A stretch of 64,000 nucleotides of DNA from Lactobacillus kullabergensis (GCF_000967195.1 NZ_KQ033871.1:1323454-1387453), one strand, 5' to 3'. Numbered from the stretch's first letter, positions 44,796-54,001 are shown. The notes: generated from the letters alone by a model not told the origin. Numbers and translations: made by a program.

Positions 44796-45305
44796 TTATT
44801 CTGCAGATTCATCTTTTGAATCAGCAACAGCCTTAACAGCATATGCGAAATTGCGAACAGGGGCTTGTAATACAGAAACAAGCATTGACAGTAAGCCTTC
44901 GCGACCAGGAATGGCAGCAAGTTCCTTGATTTCTTCTTTAGAAGTCAATTTACCTTCTAACATACCACCCTTAATGTCGATAACATCATAATCATCTTCG
45001 TATTTTGAAACGATACGAGCTGGTTCGGTAATGTCATCAGCATTATCAGTATAAATTACAGCAGTAGGACCTACAAAAGTCTCATCAAGACCTTCTATAC
45101 CGGCCTTAGCAGCAGCACGTCTTAAGTAAGTATTCTTAACAACCTTCATGTTAACATCGTTTTCACGAAGTTCCTTACGCATGTTAGTAACTTCTTCAAC
45201 AGTTAAACCCAAGTAGTTAATTATTAAGATTGCTTTAGCAGCTTTAAGTTCTTCAGCAAACGCATCAACAAACTTTTCTTTTTCAGCAATAGCAGCTTTA
45301 CTCAA
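44796..45305 (-). CDS. rplJ: 50S ribosomal protein L10
   Basis: Anchors the L7/L12 stalk to the ribosome. 169 residues starting at a TTG (45305) with GGAGGTG upstream; the weak start codon may help control the amount of L10. Conserved YLGLTVEEVTNMRKELRE and KVVKNTYLRRA lie in the N-terminal half. An L10 leader precedes it. Confidence 0.98.
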   Translation of the reverse strand: MSKAAIAEKEKFVDAFAEELKAAKAILIINYLGLTVEEVTNMRKELRENDVNMKVVKNTYLRRAAAKAGIEGLDETFVGPTAVIYTDNADDITEPARIVSKYEDDYDVIDIKGGMLEGKLTSKEEIKELAAIPGREGLLSMLVSVLQAPVRNFAYAVKAVADSKDESAE

Positions 45306-45344
45306 TCGATTTCACCTCCATCAAATTTAATAATAAATTCCATC

Positions 45345-45470
45345 AGGCCCAAATAAAAACTCCATGCCAAGAAAGACATGGAGCTTTAAACTCATCAATA
45401 TCTTCTGGCCTCGGCGGGAAATTAAGGCGTCATGCCACCCGAGTCTTAGGTAGAATTTACTTTATTAAAT
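45345..45470 (-). ncRNA. Ribosomal protein L10 leader with attenuator hairpin
   Basis: The minus-strand 5' UTR has the conserved CCTAAGACTCGGGTGG and CCGCCGAGG of the L10(L12)4-binding leader. Further on, AGCTCCATG and CATGGAGT form a terminator stem followed by TTTTTATTT (45357-45385). This gives L10 autoregulation by transcription attenuation, as in other Firmicutes. Ends are approximate. Confidence 0.9.
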
Positions 45471-45501
45471 ATAACAGGATTATATTTTAAATGCAAGTCA
45501 A

Positions 45502-46170
45502 TTATTTCTTTTTAGGTTTAATTAACTCAAATAATTCACCTGAAGTTTTGTAAATTACCCAACTGGCCAAGTTCACAATATGATCACTTATTCTCTCTAG
45601 TAATCTGATGATAACAAAGTAACTGGCAGAAGCTACAGCGGCGTCAGGTTCTTGTTCTACACCATCTATAATCATTTGTCTGGCATTCTTATAATCTTTA
45701 AAAACCTTAGCATGTCCAAGTACCATTTTTCTAGCATCTTTTTCATTTTCTTGAACATAAGCAGTTAACACTTGTACCAACATTTCACGCACTTGATGGG
45801 TCATGTTGGAAATTACTTTTTCAACTTCTGGCAGACGTGGATTACCTTTGACTCTGACAGTTTCAACGGCAATACTGTTTGCATTTTCGCCAATTCTTTC
45901 TAAGTCCGTTGTAGCTTTTAAGATACTAATAACAACGCGAAAATCTGTCGCAACCGGCTGTTGCAATGCCATTAATTCCAAAGCCTTTTTTTCAATTTTA
46001 ACTGCTTCTTTTGCGACTTCCTTGTCTTCGGCAATCATTTCTTGCGCCGTCTTTTTATCATGTTCAACGAATGAACGCGTACCCTTGTCAATCAAATCAT
46101 TGACCAAGACTCCCATTTCCATAAACTGAGCGTTCAACTTTTTCAGTTCATCTAAAAATATTTCGTGCAT
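45502..46170 (-). CDS. phoU: Phosphate signalling protein PhoU
   Basis: Negative regulator that links the Pst transporter to phosphate signalling. 222 residues, all helical, two PhoU repeats each with a metal-cluster-like E/D pattern (VLVNDLIDKGTRSF, TDLERIGENANSIA, LLERISDHIVNLA). Last gene of pstS-C-A-B-B-phoU. No phoPR genes are near. Confidence 0.96.
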   Translation of the reverse strand: MHEIFLDELKKLNAQFMEMGVLVNDLIDKGTRSFVEHDKKTAQEMIAEDKEVAKEAVKIEKKALELMALQQPVATDFRVVISILKATTDLERIGENANSIAVETVRVKGNPRLPEVEKVISNMTHQVREMLVQVLTAYVQENEKDARKMVLGHAKVFKDYKNARQMIIDGVEQEPDAAVASASYFVIIRLLERISDHIVNLASWVIYKTSGELFELIKPKKK

Positions 46171-46185
46171 AATCCACCTCCAAAA

Positions 46186-46941
46186 TTAGCCAAAACGGCC
46201 GTTAAGATAATTGTTTGTCATTTCTTTTTTAGGTGACAAGAACATTTCTTGTGTCGAACCTGATTCAATCAATTCACCATTCATTAAAAAAGCTACCTGA
46301 TCTGAAACCCGACTCGCCTGTTGCAAGTTGTGTGTCACCATAATAAAAGTATATTTCTGTTTCAAAGCCATTAACGTTTCTTCAATTTCTGAACTTGATA
46401 TTGGATCTAAAGCAGATGTCGGCTCATCAAGTAAAACAACTTCCGGTCTGATTGCCAGAGCCCGAGCTATACAAATACGTTGCTGTTGTCCTCCTGAAAA
46501 AGCAAGAGCATTACGCTGCAAACTGTCTTTAGTTTCATTCCAAATTGCAGCTTGCTTCAAACTTTCTTCAACACGCTGTTCAATCAAATCTTTATCTTTA
46601 ACACCAGCTATGCGTAAACCATAAGCTACATTATCAAAGACGGAAAACGGAAACGGCGTGGGCTGTTGAAACACCATTCCCACCTTCTTACGTAAAGCAA
46701 CTAAATCAATATGAGAATGATAAATATCTTTTCCTTCCAAAAGTATCTCACCAGTAATATTAATATCGTCAATATCATCATTCATACGATTTAAACAGCG
46801 CAAAAAGGTAGATTTGCCACAGCCAGATGGTCCAATTAAGGCAGTCAATTTTTGAGCGGGAAAAGCTAAACTTATACCATGTAAAGCTTCAAAACTGCCA
46901 TACTTAAGTTTAACATTTTTAGCCTCCATCACATTTGTCAT
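46186..46941 (-). CDS. pstB2: Phosphate ABC transporter ATPase PstB (second copy)
   Basis: ATPase of the high-affinity phosphate importer. Walker [11 protein letters not shown], signature [15 protein letters not shown], Walker [14 protein letters not shown], switch His in MVTHN. The ATG at 46941 is chosen because AAAGGTGG lies 8 bases before it; the GTG at 46953 overlaps that site. A second pstB lies directly upstream, as is common in lactobacilli and streptococci. Confidence 0.96.
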   Translation of the reverse strand: MTNVMEAKNVKLKYGSFEALHGISLAFPAQKLTALIGPSGCGKSTFLRCLNRMNDDIDDINITGEILLEGKDIYHSHIDLVALRKKVGMVFQQPTPFPFSVFDNVAYGLRIAGVKDKDLIEQRVEESLKQAAIWNETKDSLQRNALAFSGGQQQRICIARALAIRPEVVLLDEPTSALDPISSSEIEETLMALKQKYTFIMVTHNLQQASRVSDQVAFLMNGELIESGSTQEMFLSPKKEMTNNYLNGRFG

Positions 46942-46955
46942 CAATAACGCCACCT

Positions 46956-47756
46956 TTATCCAAAACTACCCTGAATGTACTTCTCAGTAATTTCACCTTG
47001 AGGGTTGGTGAAAATATTTGTAGTAGTATCATATTCTAACGCATGTCCCAAGTGAAAGAATGCTGTATATTCACTAATTCTTGAAGCCTGCTGCATATTA
47101 TGCGTTACCATAATCATGGTATATTTCTTTCTCAACTGCTTTAAAGTATCTTCAAGCTTAGCAGTAGATACAGGATCCAAAGCACTAGCAGGCTCGTCAA
47201 GAAGTAAAATTTCGGGTTTTAGAGCAATCGCTCGCGCAATGCATAGTCTTTGCTGCTGACCCCCTGATAGTGCCAATGCACTTTGGTCGAGTTTATCCTT
47301 TACCTCATCCCATAAAGCCGCAGCTCTGAGACTTTCTTCTACAATTTGATCCAGTTTCTTTTTATTCTGCTGACCGTTTGCTTTTAAGGCATAAGTGATA
47401 TTTTCTCTAATTGACTTCGGAAAAGGATTAGGCTTTTGAAAAACCATTCCAATTGCCTTCCGCAATTCATAAACATTAATTTTGTTCTGATTAACATTAA
47501 GGCCATGAAACATAATTTTGCCGTCAACTCGTGCTACCCGGTCATTCATACGATTAAGTGAACGCAAAAATGTTGATTTACCTGAACCAGATGCTCCTAT
47601 TAATGCAGTAATTGTATTTTTCTTAAAGCCTAAGCTAACATCAAACAACTTTTGAACTGTACCACCATAGAAAACACTCAAATCAGTAGTTGAAATTGCA
47701 CAGTCATCTTCAGGAAAGGTCTTAATGTAGGTTTTTTGTTTTTGCCAATTTTCCAT
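46956..47756 (-). CDS. pstB1: Phosphate ABC transporter ATPase PstB (first copy)
   Basis: 266 residues with [11 protein letters not shown]alker [16 protein letters not shown] signature, [13 protein letters not shown]alker B and MVTHNMQQA. It has about 20 more N-terminal residues than the second copy. The two copies are clear paralogues with different flanks, so they may form a heterodimer or act in alternation. It follows pstA by 11 bases. Confidence 0.96.
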   Translation of the reverse strand: MENWQKQKTYIKTFPEDDCAISTTDLSVFYGGTVQKLFDVSLGFKKNTITALIGASGSGKSTFLRSLNRMNDRVARVDGKIMFHGLNVNQNKINVYELRKAIGMVFQKPNPFPKSIRENITYALKANGQQNKKKLDQIVEESLRAAALWDEVKDKLDQSALALSGGQQQRLCIARAIALKPEILLLDEPASALDPVSTAKLEDTLKQLRKKYTMIMVTHNMQQASRISEYTAFFHLGHALEYDTTTNIFTNPQGEITEKYIQGSFG

Positions 47757-47766
47757 AAGAACCCCT

Positions 47767-48660
47767 TTACTTTATTCTTGCGGCAGTAAGCCGTTTATAG
47801 ATCCAGTTTCCTAGTGCTCTAGCACCGAAGTTAAAGATAATGACAACAATGACTAGCAAAGCAGAAGTAGCAGCTGAAACCACATTCACATCCGGAATTA
47901 TCCCTTCAGTATTTACTTTCCAAATATGTACAGCTAGCGTTTCTGCTGGACGCATTACATTCAAAAAACTAGTAGGACTAAACATATTCCAGTTAGAATA
48001 ATCAACCGTTGAACCACTTTGCCCTGCGGTATAAATCAAAGCTGCAGCTTCACCAAAAACACGTCCAGCGCTCAAAATAACACCAGTAATTATTCCTGGC
48101 AGGGCTGCTGGCAATACAATGCCGTGAATGGTCTTCCAATTAGATAAACCCAGAGCCCAGCCAGCTTCTCTTTGAGTTTGAGGAACACCTTTAATGGCTT
48201 CTTCAATATTACTAGTAAGAGTTGGCAAGTTGAAAAAAGTTAGTGCTAAAGCGCCAGCGAGAATTGAAAAGCCAAATCCGAACTGAACCACAAATAAAAG
48301 ATAGCCAAACAGACCAACAACTATTGAAGGTAAAGAGCTCAAAATTTCAATCGTGGTTCTGATTAACTGAGTGAACCAGTTATCAGGAGCATATTCGGCT
48401 AAATAAATGGCAGCACCGAGTGCAATTGGCATAGAAATTAGTAAGGTAAGTAATAAAAGATAGATAGAATTAAATAATTGGTCTCTAATTCCACCGCCTG
48501 CTTCAAAAGAGGACGATTCTGAACTCAAGAAATGCCACGATAAATGCGGTAATCCCGAAACTAAGATATTACCAAGAATACCAACCAAAAGAAGTACAAC
48601 GATTCCAACTAAGAAATAAATCACGCCAGTAGCAATTCTATTTGTTTTTTTTGCATTCAT
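47767..48660 (-). CDS. pstA: Phosphate ABC transporter permease PstA
   Basis: Inner-membrane permease, about six helices, 297 residues from the ATG at 48660 (the frame is open 8 codons further). Characteristic EAALGLSNWKTIHGIVLPAALPGI-type EAA loop (GWALGLSNWKTIHGIVLP) and IEILSSLPSIVVGLFGY. Partner of PstC encoded just before it. Confidence 0.95.
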   Translation of the reverse strand: MNAKKTNRIATGVIYFLVGIVVLLLVGILGNILVSGLPHLSWHFLSSESSSFEAGGGIRDQLFNSIYLLLLTLLISMPIALGAAIYLAEYAPDNWFTQLIRTTIEILSSLPSIVVGLFGYLLFVVQFGFGFSILAGALALTFFNLPTLTSNIEEAIKGVPQTQREAGWALGLSNWKTIHGIVLPAALPGIITGVILSAGRVFGEAAALIYTAGQSGSTVDYSNWNMFSPTSFLNVMRPAETLAVHIWKVNTEGIIPDVNVVSAATSALLVIVVIIFNFGARALGNWIYKRLTAARIK

Positions 48661-48667
48661 AATACTA

Positions 48668-49660
48668 CTAACTCTTCTTTCCAATTAAATGTACCAAGAA
48701 ATTAAATACCAGTGACATAATTAATAACAAAAGTGCCAAAGACCATAATGAATTGTTAGGCAAGGTCCCCATAACAGTATTGCCCATTTGACTAGTTAAC
48801 TGACTAGTTAACGTTGCTGCTGGGCTAACCAAGTTATATGGCATTAAGACTGCATTCCCGATTGCCATTTGCACAGCTAAAGCTTCACCAAAAGCACGAG
48901 CCATACCGAAAATAACGGCCGTCATGATACGTGAGCGAGCTGCTCTCAGCACAACGTGATATATAGTCTGCCATTTCGTAGCACCAAGAGCTGCTGAAGA
49001 CTTTCGCAAATCTTTGGGAATAGCTTTAAACGCATCAACAGTAAGAGAAGTGATTGTGGGCAGAACCATTACAAAAAGTATTAACGTGGCAGTCAAGATG
49101 CCAAAGCCCGTTCCACCAAAAATAGTTCTGACAGCTGGAACAACTACCATTAAGCCAATAAAGCCATAAACTACAGAAGGAATACCTACTAAGAGCTCCA
49201 TTACGGATTGCAGTAACTGCACTCTCTTACCAGATTCATATTCTGTCATAAATAGTGCCACGGCAATCGAAAATGGTGTTGCAATTAGTGCTGCCAGCAG
49301 CGTTACGGCAAATGAAGTGACAATCATTGCTGCGGCACCCACATGGTTTTTACCAGCATTAGGATTCCAGTCAGTAGAAAACAGAAAATGGAAAATGTTC
49401 ACTTTATTATCAATAAAGGTTGCTAACCCATGCATGCCAACAAAACCAATGATTGCAACTATTAATATTCCTATTAATATAATTGCCAAAAATGTTAATC
49501 CTCTGCCCCACCATTCTTGTCGTGTTTCTTTTGATGGCTTAGTTAAGCGATCAACATCAATATTTTTGGGATCAATACCTTTGAACTTAACATGTGGTAC
49601 TTTTTGTTCGGCAAGAGCATTCTCAACAACTTGTTGTAAATCTTGTTCTTTTTTTGCCAT
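48668..49660 (-). CDS. pstC: Phosphate ABC transporter permease PstC
   Basis: 330 residues with six C-terminal helices after a 60-residue cytosolic N-terminal part. The EAA loop reads ALGATKWQTIYHVVLRAARSRI, preceded by ELLVGIPSVVYGFIG. It starts 1 base after pstS ends, so the transporter genes are tightly coupled. Confidence 0.95.
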   Translation of the reverse strand: MAKKEQDLQQVVENALAEQKVPHVKFKGIDPKNIDVDRLTKPSKETRQEWWGRGLTFLAIILIGILIVAIIGFVGMHGLATFIDNKVNIFHFLFSTDWNPNAGKNHVGAAAMIVTSFAVTLLAALIATPFSIAVALFMTEYESGKRVQLLQSVMELLVGIPSVVYGFIGLMVVVPAVRTIFGGTGFGILTATLILFVMVLPTITSLTVDAFKAIPKDLRKSSAALGATKWQTIYHVVLRAARSRIMTAVIFGMARAFGEALAVQMAIGNAVLMPYNLVSPAATLTSQLTSQMGNTVMGTLPNNSLWSLALLLLIMSLVFNFLVHLIGKKS

Positions 49661-49661
49661 T

Positions 49662-50528
49662 TTATTTACCTATCTTCGTAATTTTATTTTGACTATCACG
49701 CGCAACTTTCATTTCATGTACACTTATATAGCCAATTTTAGGAACTAAATCTTTTTGAACTTTTTTACTCAATACGTATTTAATAAAAGCTGCAGTAGCC
49801 TTATTCGGTTTACCTTTTGTATACATATGCTCATAAGACCAAAGTGGCCACTTGTTCGTGGGTATGTTTCTATTATCTGGTTGAATATTATTTATACTTA
49901 TTTTTTGAATATTTTGGTCATTAGCATAGGGAAAAGAAATATAAGAAATAGTACCCGGTGTAGAATTGACAATTTTTTTGACAGTTCCATTTGAATCCTG
50001 TTCTTGAGAATTAATTGCTTCTTTTCCATTTAGAACCAAGTCCTCAAATGTCGATCGCGTACCACTTCCACGAGAACGGTTGATCACAATAATTGACTGA
50101 TTTTTACCACCTACTTGACGCCAATTTTTAATTTTACCAGTAAAAATATCAGAGAGTTGTTTAGTAGATAAATTTTTAACTCCGACACCCTTGTTTGCAA
50201 TTGGCACAATACCAACTACTGCCACAGGGTAATCTTCCAGTTTCCTTGCATCAATACCCTTTTGGGTCTCAGCATAAACATCTGAAGTGCCTACTTCAAC
50301 AGCTCCGGCTTGAACTTGACTTAAACCAGTACCGGATCCTCCACCTTGAACTACAATGTTGCTGCTCATGTGGGCTAGGTGATAGTCATTGCCAGCTTGT
50401 TCTATTAAAGGTTGTAAGGCACTGGAGCCAACAATAGTAATTTTTTCTCGGTTTTGACTGCAACCTGTCAAAAATAGGGACATAAATAATATTAATGTCA
50501 GCAGTCTGCCTAAATTACTTTTTTTCAT
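49662..50528 (-). CDS. pstS: Phosphate-binding lipoprotein PstS
   Basis: Captures phosphate outside the membrane. Lipobox LFLTGCSQN near residue 23 gives an N-acyl-cysteine anchor. The phosphate fold shows ITIVGSSALQPL, QGGGSGTGLSQVQAG and the phosphate-ligand loop NRSRGSGTRSTFE. I start at the ATG at 50528 (288 residues); the frame opens 5 codons earlier. First gene of the operon. Confidence 0.96.
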   Translation of the reverse strand: MKKSNLGRLLTLILFMSLFLTGCSQNREKITIVGSSALQPLIEQAGNDYHLAHMSSNIVVQGGGSGTGLSQVQAGAVEVGTSDVYAETQKGIDARKLEDYPVAVVGIVPIANKGVGVKNLSTKQLSDIFTGKIKNWRQVGGKNQSIIVINRSRGSGTRSTFEDLVLNGKEAINSQEQDSNGTVKKIVNSTPGTISYISFPYANDQNIQKISINNIQPDNRNIPTNKWPLWSYEHMYTKGKPNKATAAFIKYVLSKKVQKDLVPKIGYISVHEMKVARDSQNKITKIGK

Positions 50529-50566
50529 ATAAGATTCCCTCAATTAAACAAATAAAATTTAGCTCT

Positions 50567-50595
50567 AGTTTATCAAAACTTTTACCTTTGACCAA
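50567..50595 (-). promoter_or_regulatory. pst operon promoter
   Basis: Minus-strand -35 TTGGTC (50590-50595), 17-base spacer, -10 TAAACT (50567-50572). The -35 is imperfect, as in activator-dependent promoters. I cannot identify a convincing PhoP box. Confidence 0.5.
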
Positions 50596-50621
50596 TCATA
50601 AATACTCATAAATAGATAAAA

Positions 50622-50652
50622 AAAGCAACCTGCTTAATCGCAAAGTTGCTTT
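50622..50652 (-). terminator. rplKA terminator
   Basis: AAAGCAAC and GTTGCTTT pair around a 15-base loop. On the minus strand it is followed by TTTTTTTATC. It separates rplA from pstS. Confidence 0.88.
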
Positions 50653-50668
50653 AATTAATTGTTCAATT

Positions 50669-51361
50669 TTAGTCCAGATTTAATGGATCAAGTTTAATCC
50701 CAGGTCCAAAGGTTGCAGCTACAGCAACGCTCTTAATGTATTGGCCTTTAGCAGCAGATGGACGCGCACGTAAAATAACGTCACGCAATGCATCAAAGTT
50801 TTCAATTAATTGTTCATCAGTAAATGAAACTTTACCAATTGCTGCGTGAATAGCAGCTTGACGGTCAACACGATATTCAACCTGACCAGCTTTTACATTC
50901 TTAACGGCTTTTTCAATATCCATTGTAACGGTACCAGTCTTAGGGTTTGGCATCAAACCTTTAGGTCCAAGTACACGACCTAAACGTCCAACTTTTGCCA
51001 TCATTGTTGGTGTAGCAACAACGACATCAAAGTCTAAGTAACCGTTTTGCACTTTTTCAACTAAGTCGTCAGAACCAACTTCATCAGCACCAGCAGCCTT
51101 AGCTTGTTCAGCTTGAGGACCCTCAGCAAATACAATAACTTTTTGTGTCTTACCAGTACCATTAGGCAAAACCAATGAGCCACGAATTTGTTGGTCTGCT
51201 TGTTTAGGGTCAACGCTCAAATTGTATGAAACTTCAACTGAAGCATCAAAGCCCGCGTATGAAGTTTCTTTAACTAACTTCATTGCTTCAGCAACTGAAT
51301 ATAATTTCTTTGAATCTACTTTTTTAGCAGCTTCTAAATATTTTTTACCATGCTTTGGCAT
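50669..51361 (-). CDS. rplA: 50S ribosomal protein L1
   Basis: Forms the L1 stalk and represses its own operon by binding a leader. 230 residues, [18 protein letters not shown] start, [14 protein letters not shown] core. AGGAGG precedes the ATG. L1-type RNA sites lie before both rplK and rplA. Confidence 0.99.
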   Translation of the reverse strand: MPKHGKKYLEAAKKVDSKKLYSVAEAMKLVKETSYAGFDASVEVSYNLSVDPKQADQQIRGSLVLPNGTGKTQKVIVFAEGPQAEQAKAAGADEVGSDDLVEKVQNGYLDFDVVVATPTMMAKVGRLGRVLGPKGLMPNPKTGTVTMDIEKAVKNVKAGQVEYRVDRQAAIHAAIGKVSFTDEQLIENFDALRDVILRARPSAAKGQYIKSVAVAATFGPGIKLDPLNLD

Positions 51362-51380
51362 GTGATTTCCTCCTTAATAT

Positions 51381-51408
51381 GTGGTCAAGCGAGCTAAAGC
51401 TCTCCCAC
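51381..51408 (-). promoter_or_regulatory. L1-binding site before rplA
   Basis: Minus-strand GTGGGAG, a GAGCT/AGCTC stem, then TTGACCAC: the GTGG/CCAC arms close a small hairpin with the GGGAG side seen in L1 targets on rRNA and mRNA. It is a second copy of the site before rplK. Confidence 0.65.
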
Positions 51409-51431
51409 CTAAATTGTTATAAATAACAGGA

Positions 51432-51857
51432 TTAGTCTTCGACTTCGATACCCATGCTTCTAGCAGTACCTTCGATCATACGCATAGCAGCTTCGACATC
51501 AGCAGCGTTAAGGTCCTTCATCTTAGTTTCAGCAATTTCCTTAACTTGATCCTTGGTTACCTTACCAACTTTCTTAGTATTAGGTTCACCGGATGCCTTG
51601 TCAATCTTAGCAGCTTGCTTCAAAAGCACTGGAGCTGGTGGAGTCTTAGTAACGAATTCAAATGAACGATCTTCGTATACTGTGATGACTACAGGAATAA
51701 TCATGCCTTTTTGGTCAGCAGTTCTAGCATTGAAGTCCTTAGTAAAGCCAACAATGTTAATCCCAGCTTGACCTAAAGCTGGACCAACTGGGGGAGCGGG
51801 TGTTGCAGCACCAGCCGGTATTTGTAATTTAACAACATTTATAACTTTCTTTGCCAC
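51432..51857 (-). CDS. rplK: 50S ribosomal protein L11
   Basis: Part of the GTPase-associated centre. 141 residues from the GTG at 51857, which has AAGGAGGT; the longer frame runs back through the L1-type hairpin and is not coding. [20 protein letters not shown] is diagnostic. Confidence 0.98.
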   Translation of the reverse strand: MAKKVINVVKLQIPAGAATPAPPVGPALGQAGINIVGFTKDFNARTADQKGMIIPVVITVYEDRSFEFVTKTPPAPVLLKQAAKIDKASGEPNTKKVGKVTKDQVKEIAETKMKDLNAADVEAAMRMIEGTARSMGIEVED

Positions 51858-51882
51858 GGTCAAAACCTCCTTGATTCCGTGC

Positions 51883-51920
51883 GTGGTTAAAATGGAAAAG
51901 TTACCTACTTTTCCTCCCAC
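51883..51920 (-). promoter_or_regulatory. L1-binding leader of rplK-rplA
   Basis: Minus-strand GTGGGAG, a GGAAAAGT/ACTTTTCC stem, then TTTTAACCAC. The GTGG/CCAC closing stem and GGGAG bulge match the site that L1 uses to repress L11-L1 translation. It lies 10 bases before the rplK ribosome site. Confidence 0.75.
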
Positions 51921-51983
51921 AATAATAAAAGTACTTTAATATATTATCATCTATTTAGTAGTTTTGCAATAATTGACTTATTA

Positions 51984-52532
51984 CTAGCTAATTTTCTTTA
52001 CTTGATCATAATCAAGCTCAGTGGTTGTAGCACGGCCGAACATATCAACGGAAACAAATAATTTGTACTTATCTGGTTGAATTTCAGTAATTTTACCTTC
52101 AACGCCATTAAAGGCGCCGTCAATAATAGTGACAGTTTCTCCAACTTCAAAGTCAATTTGCGGTCTTTTAGCTGGTTCACCTTGTTGACGTAAGAGCCTG
52201 TTGACTTCTTCTTCTAAAAGTGGCGATGGCTTAGAACCACCCCCGTGTGAACCGACAAATCCTGTTACATTTGGTGTGTTCCGCACAACAAACCAACTTT
52301 CATCTGTCATCACCATTTCAACTAAAACATAACCAGGGAAAATCTTTTCTTCGACTTCTTTTTTCTTGTTGTTTACCTTTTCAATCTTTTCTTGTTCAGG
52401 AACCATTACTCGAAAAATATAGTCTTGCATCCCCATGCTTTGAGCTCGCGACAATAAGTCTGATTTGACCTTGTCTTCGTAACCTGAATAAGTGTGAAGC
52501 ACATACCATTGCTTTTTAGTAGTTTCTACCAT
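51984..52532 (-). CDS. nusG: Transcription elongation/termination factor NusG
   Basis: Binds RNA polymerase. 182 residues with NGN domain (QWYVLHTYSGYEDKVKSDL, FPGYVLVEM) and C-terminal KOW (VGETVTIIDGAFNGVEGKI). Sits after secE, with a terminator-like hairpin between. Confidence 0.98.
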   Translation of the reverse strand: MVETTKKQWYVLHTYSGYEDKVKSDLLSRAQSMGMQDYIFRVMVPEQEKIEKVNNKKKEVEEKIFPGYVLVEMVMTDESWFVVRNTPNVTGFVGSHGGGSKPSPLLEEEVNRLLRQQGEPAKRPQIDFEVGETVTIIDGAFNGVEGKITEIQPDKYKLFVSVDMFGRATTTELDYDQVKKIS

Positions 52533-52567
52533 TATTACATATTCTCCTTATATTTTTGGCAAACAAA

Positions 52568-52591
52568 AAAGCCTCTACTCCGGAGGACTTT
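52568..52591 (-). terminator. Hairpin terminator between secE and nusG
   Basis: AAAG-CCTC and GAGG-A-CTTT form a short stem. On the minus strand it is followed by TTTTTTG. It would reduce read-through from rpmG-secE into nusG. Confidence 0.6.
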
Positions 52592-52632
52592 CCAATTAAT
52601 ATAATTATACCACAAATAAAAAGACTGTGCTA

Positions 52633-52803
52633 TTACATAACTATTTGCGTAACATTGGTAAACAAAAGATCGAGTAACCCTAAATACGCAGCAAACAAAA
52701 TTGAAGAAACAATAACAATTGCGGTGTCGTGACGGTTTTGTTTTGCTGTTGGCCAAGTGACCAATTTCATTTCCTCAACAACACTCTTAAAGAATTTAAC
52801 CAT
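52633..52803 (-). CDS. secE: Preprotein translocase subunit SecE
   Basis: Small essential subunit of SecYEG. 56 residues: MVKFFKSVVEEMKLVTWP amphipathic helix, then one transmembrane helix (TAIVIVSSILFAAYLGLLD). ATG at 52803, 3 bases after the rpmG stop. Too short for usual gene-length cut-offs. Confidence 0.96.
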   Translation of the reverse strand: MVKFFKSVVEEMKLVTWPTAKQNRHDTAIVIVSSILFAAYLGLLDLLFTNVTQIVM

Positions 52804-52806
52804 AAT

Positions 52807-52956
52807 TTACCTCGTTTCTTTATGTAACGTCATTTTACCGCAGTGCTTACAAAATTTTTTTAATTCAAGGCGCTGAGTGCGATTCTTACTTGCAGCGATT
52901 GAGTAATTACGAGAGCCACAGATGCTGCAAGCTAATGATGCTTTTTTCACTGCCAT
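52807..52956 (-). CDS. rpmG: 50S ribosomal protein L33
   Basis: 49 residues: [18 protein letters not shown] with Cys10 and Cys13 and [13 protein letters not shown] with the second CxxC, so this is the zinc-binding (C+) form. GGAAGTGAG precedes the ATG. Rpm-sec-nus order is typical. Confidence 0.95.
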   Translation of the reverse strand: MAVKKASLACSICGSRNYSIAASKNRTQRLELKKFCKHCGKMTLHKETR

Positions 52957-53047
52957 AATCTCACTTCCAAACTATTGTATTTTAGCAAAAATGGCTAACT
53001 TAAGCAATTAATTTAATAATTACTTGTAAACTTAATTATTACAAAAC

Positions 53048-53079
53048 AAAAGCAGTTGCTCATTCAAGCAACCGCCTTT
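53048..53079 (-). terminator. Terminator downstream of the 72-codon gene
   Basis: AAAGCAGTTGCT and AGCAACCGCCTTT pair with a short loop. On the minus strand it is followed by TTTTGTTTTG. It isolates the upstream small gene from rpmG. Confidence 0.82.
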
Positions 53080-53134
53080 GTAGTAGCCAAACAAATGCGT
53101 GACCACAGTGCGTAGAACATTGTATTAGTCGGAT

Positions 53135-53353
53135 TTACTTCTTAAGATTTTCATTTACGAAGGATTCGATTTTATCGTCAGAGTCTTTCAGGAATGGAAG
53201 CATAGCTTCTTCCGTCTTGATGGTATCTCTACCATTCTTTTCCATAAAATAATCCCAAAGGGCATCTCTTACTGGAATATCTGAGTCACTCCAGTCAAAA
53301 ACTTCTTTCATGTGACGATCTAACAATGCAGTCTTCATAACTTCATCTGCCAT
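53135..53353 (-). CDS. Conserved-looking small protein of unknown function (72 aa)
   Basis: A small acidic, helical protein ([53 protein letters not shown]) with no signal, membrane helix or motif that I recognise. GGAGGT lies 7 bases before the ATG and a terminator follows, so it is a real transcription unit. It is wedged between sigH and rpmG where Bacillus has none. Function unknown. Confidence 0.75.
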   Translation of the reverse strand: MADEVMKTALLDRHMKEVFDWSDSDIPVRDALWDYFMEKNGRDTIKTEEAMLPFLKDSDDKIESFVNENLKK

Positions 53354-53425
53354 CTTAACTACCTCCTAAAATTTATTCTACAAAAACAATTATACCGCAA
53401 TTTCCAGATATCAACTATAAAAATA

Positions 53426-54001
53426 CTAATTAAGCAATGTTTGACGCATTTTCTGTGCAAGACGTGAACGCGCTCTTGATAAAGTTAATTTACTAATTTT
53501 TAGTTTTTGGATAACTTCTTTTTGTTCTATCACACCCAAGCCCACCAATAGCGCATTGGTCTCCAAATGAGACAACTTACTGGTCAAAATAGCAATATTT
53601 TCACTTAAAGGAATTTCTGGTATAGAAACAAATGATTTATCTAAAGGCAATAAATTGTTTTTCTTGGCTGTTTCTAATGAAACTGATTGTTTCAAAGCCT
53701 GCCTCCGATAGGCATTATCATATCTTACAAGTGAGCGTGCATGATTGATCAGTCGTGTTTTAAAATAGCTACCGAATTTTCCTTTATTTAGGTCAAAACT
53801 TATTGCAGAATCGTGACAAATAATCATCGCATCCTGTTCCCAATCCTGACTGTCATAATAGCGAACATGATACAAACTTTTCACCTTATTAATCAATGGC
53901 TTATAAAGAAAACATAGATTCAATAAAGCTTCATCATCACCATTTTTTATTTGCCTAATAAGTTCCGCCTCACTTTTAATATTTGTTTCAGTATTCTTCA
54001 T
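53426..54001 (-). CDS. Sigma-70-like factor (SigH/ComX type)
   Basis: 191 residues. Region 2 covers ALLNLCFLYKPLINKVKSLYHVRYYDSQDWEQDAMIIC-like sequence (residues 24-60) with the aromatic melting residues, and region 4 has the helix-turn-helix EQKEVIQKLKISKLTLSRARSRLAQ (C-terminal 30 residues). The position between rlmB/cysS and rpmG-secE-nusG is that of Bacillus sigH. In lactobacilli this gene is the ComX/SigH homologue that can switch on competence genes. It has no partner anti-sigma. Which promoters it reads is unknown. Confidence 0.83.
   Translation of the reverse strand: MKNTETNIKSEAELIRQIKNGDDEALLNLCFLYKPLINKVKSLYHVRYYDSQDWEQDAMIICHDSAISFDLNKGKFGSYFKTRLINHARSLVRYDNAYRRQALKQSVSLETAKKNNLLPLDKSFVSIPEIPLSENIAILTSKLSHLETNALLVGLGVIEQKEVIQKLKISKLTLSRARSRLAQKMRQTLLN

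Noticed and set aside
51858-51920. Extra 21 codons before rplK
   Set aside because: They run through the L1-type hairpin; the GTG after AAGGAGGT is the real start.
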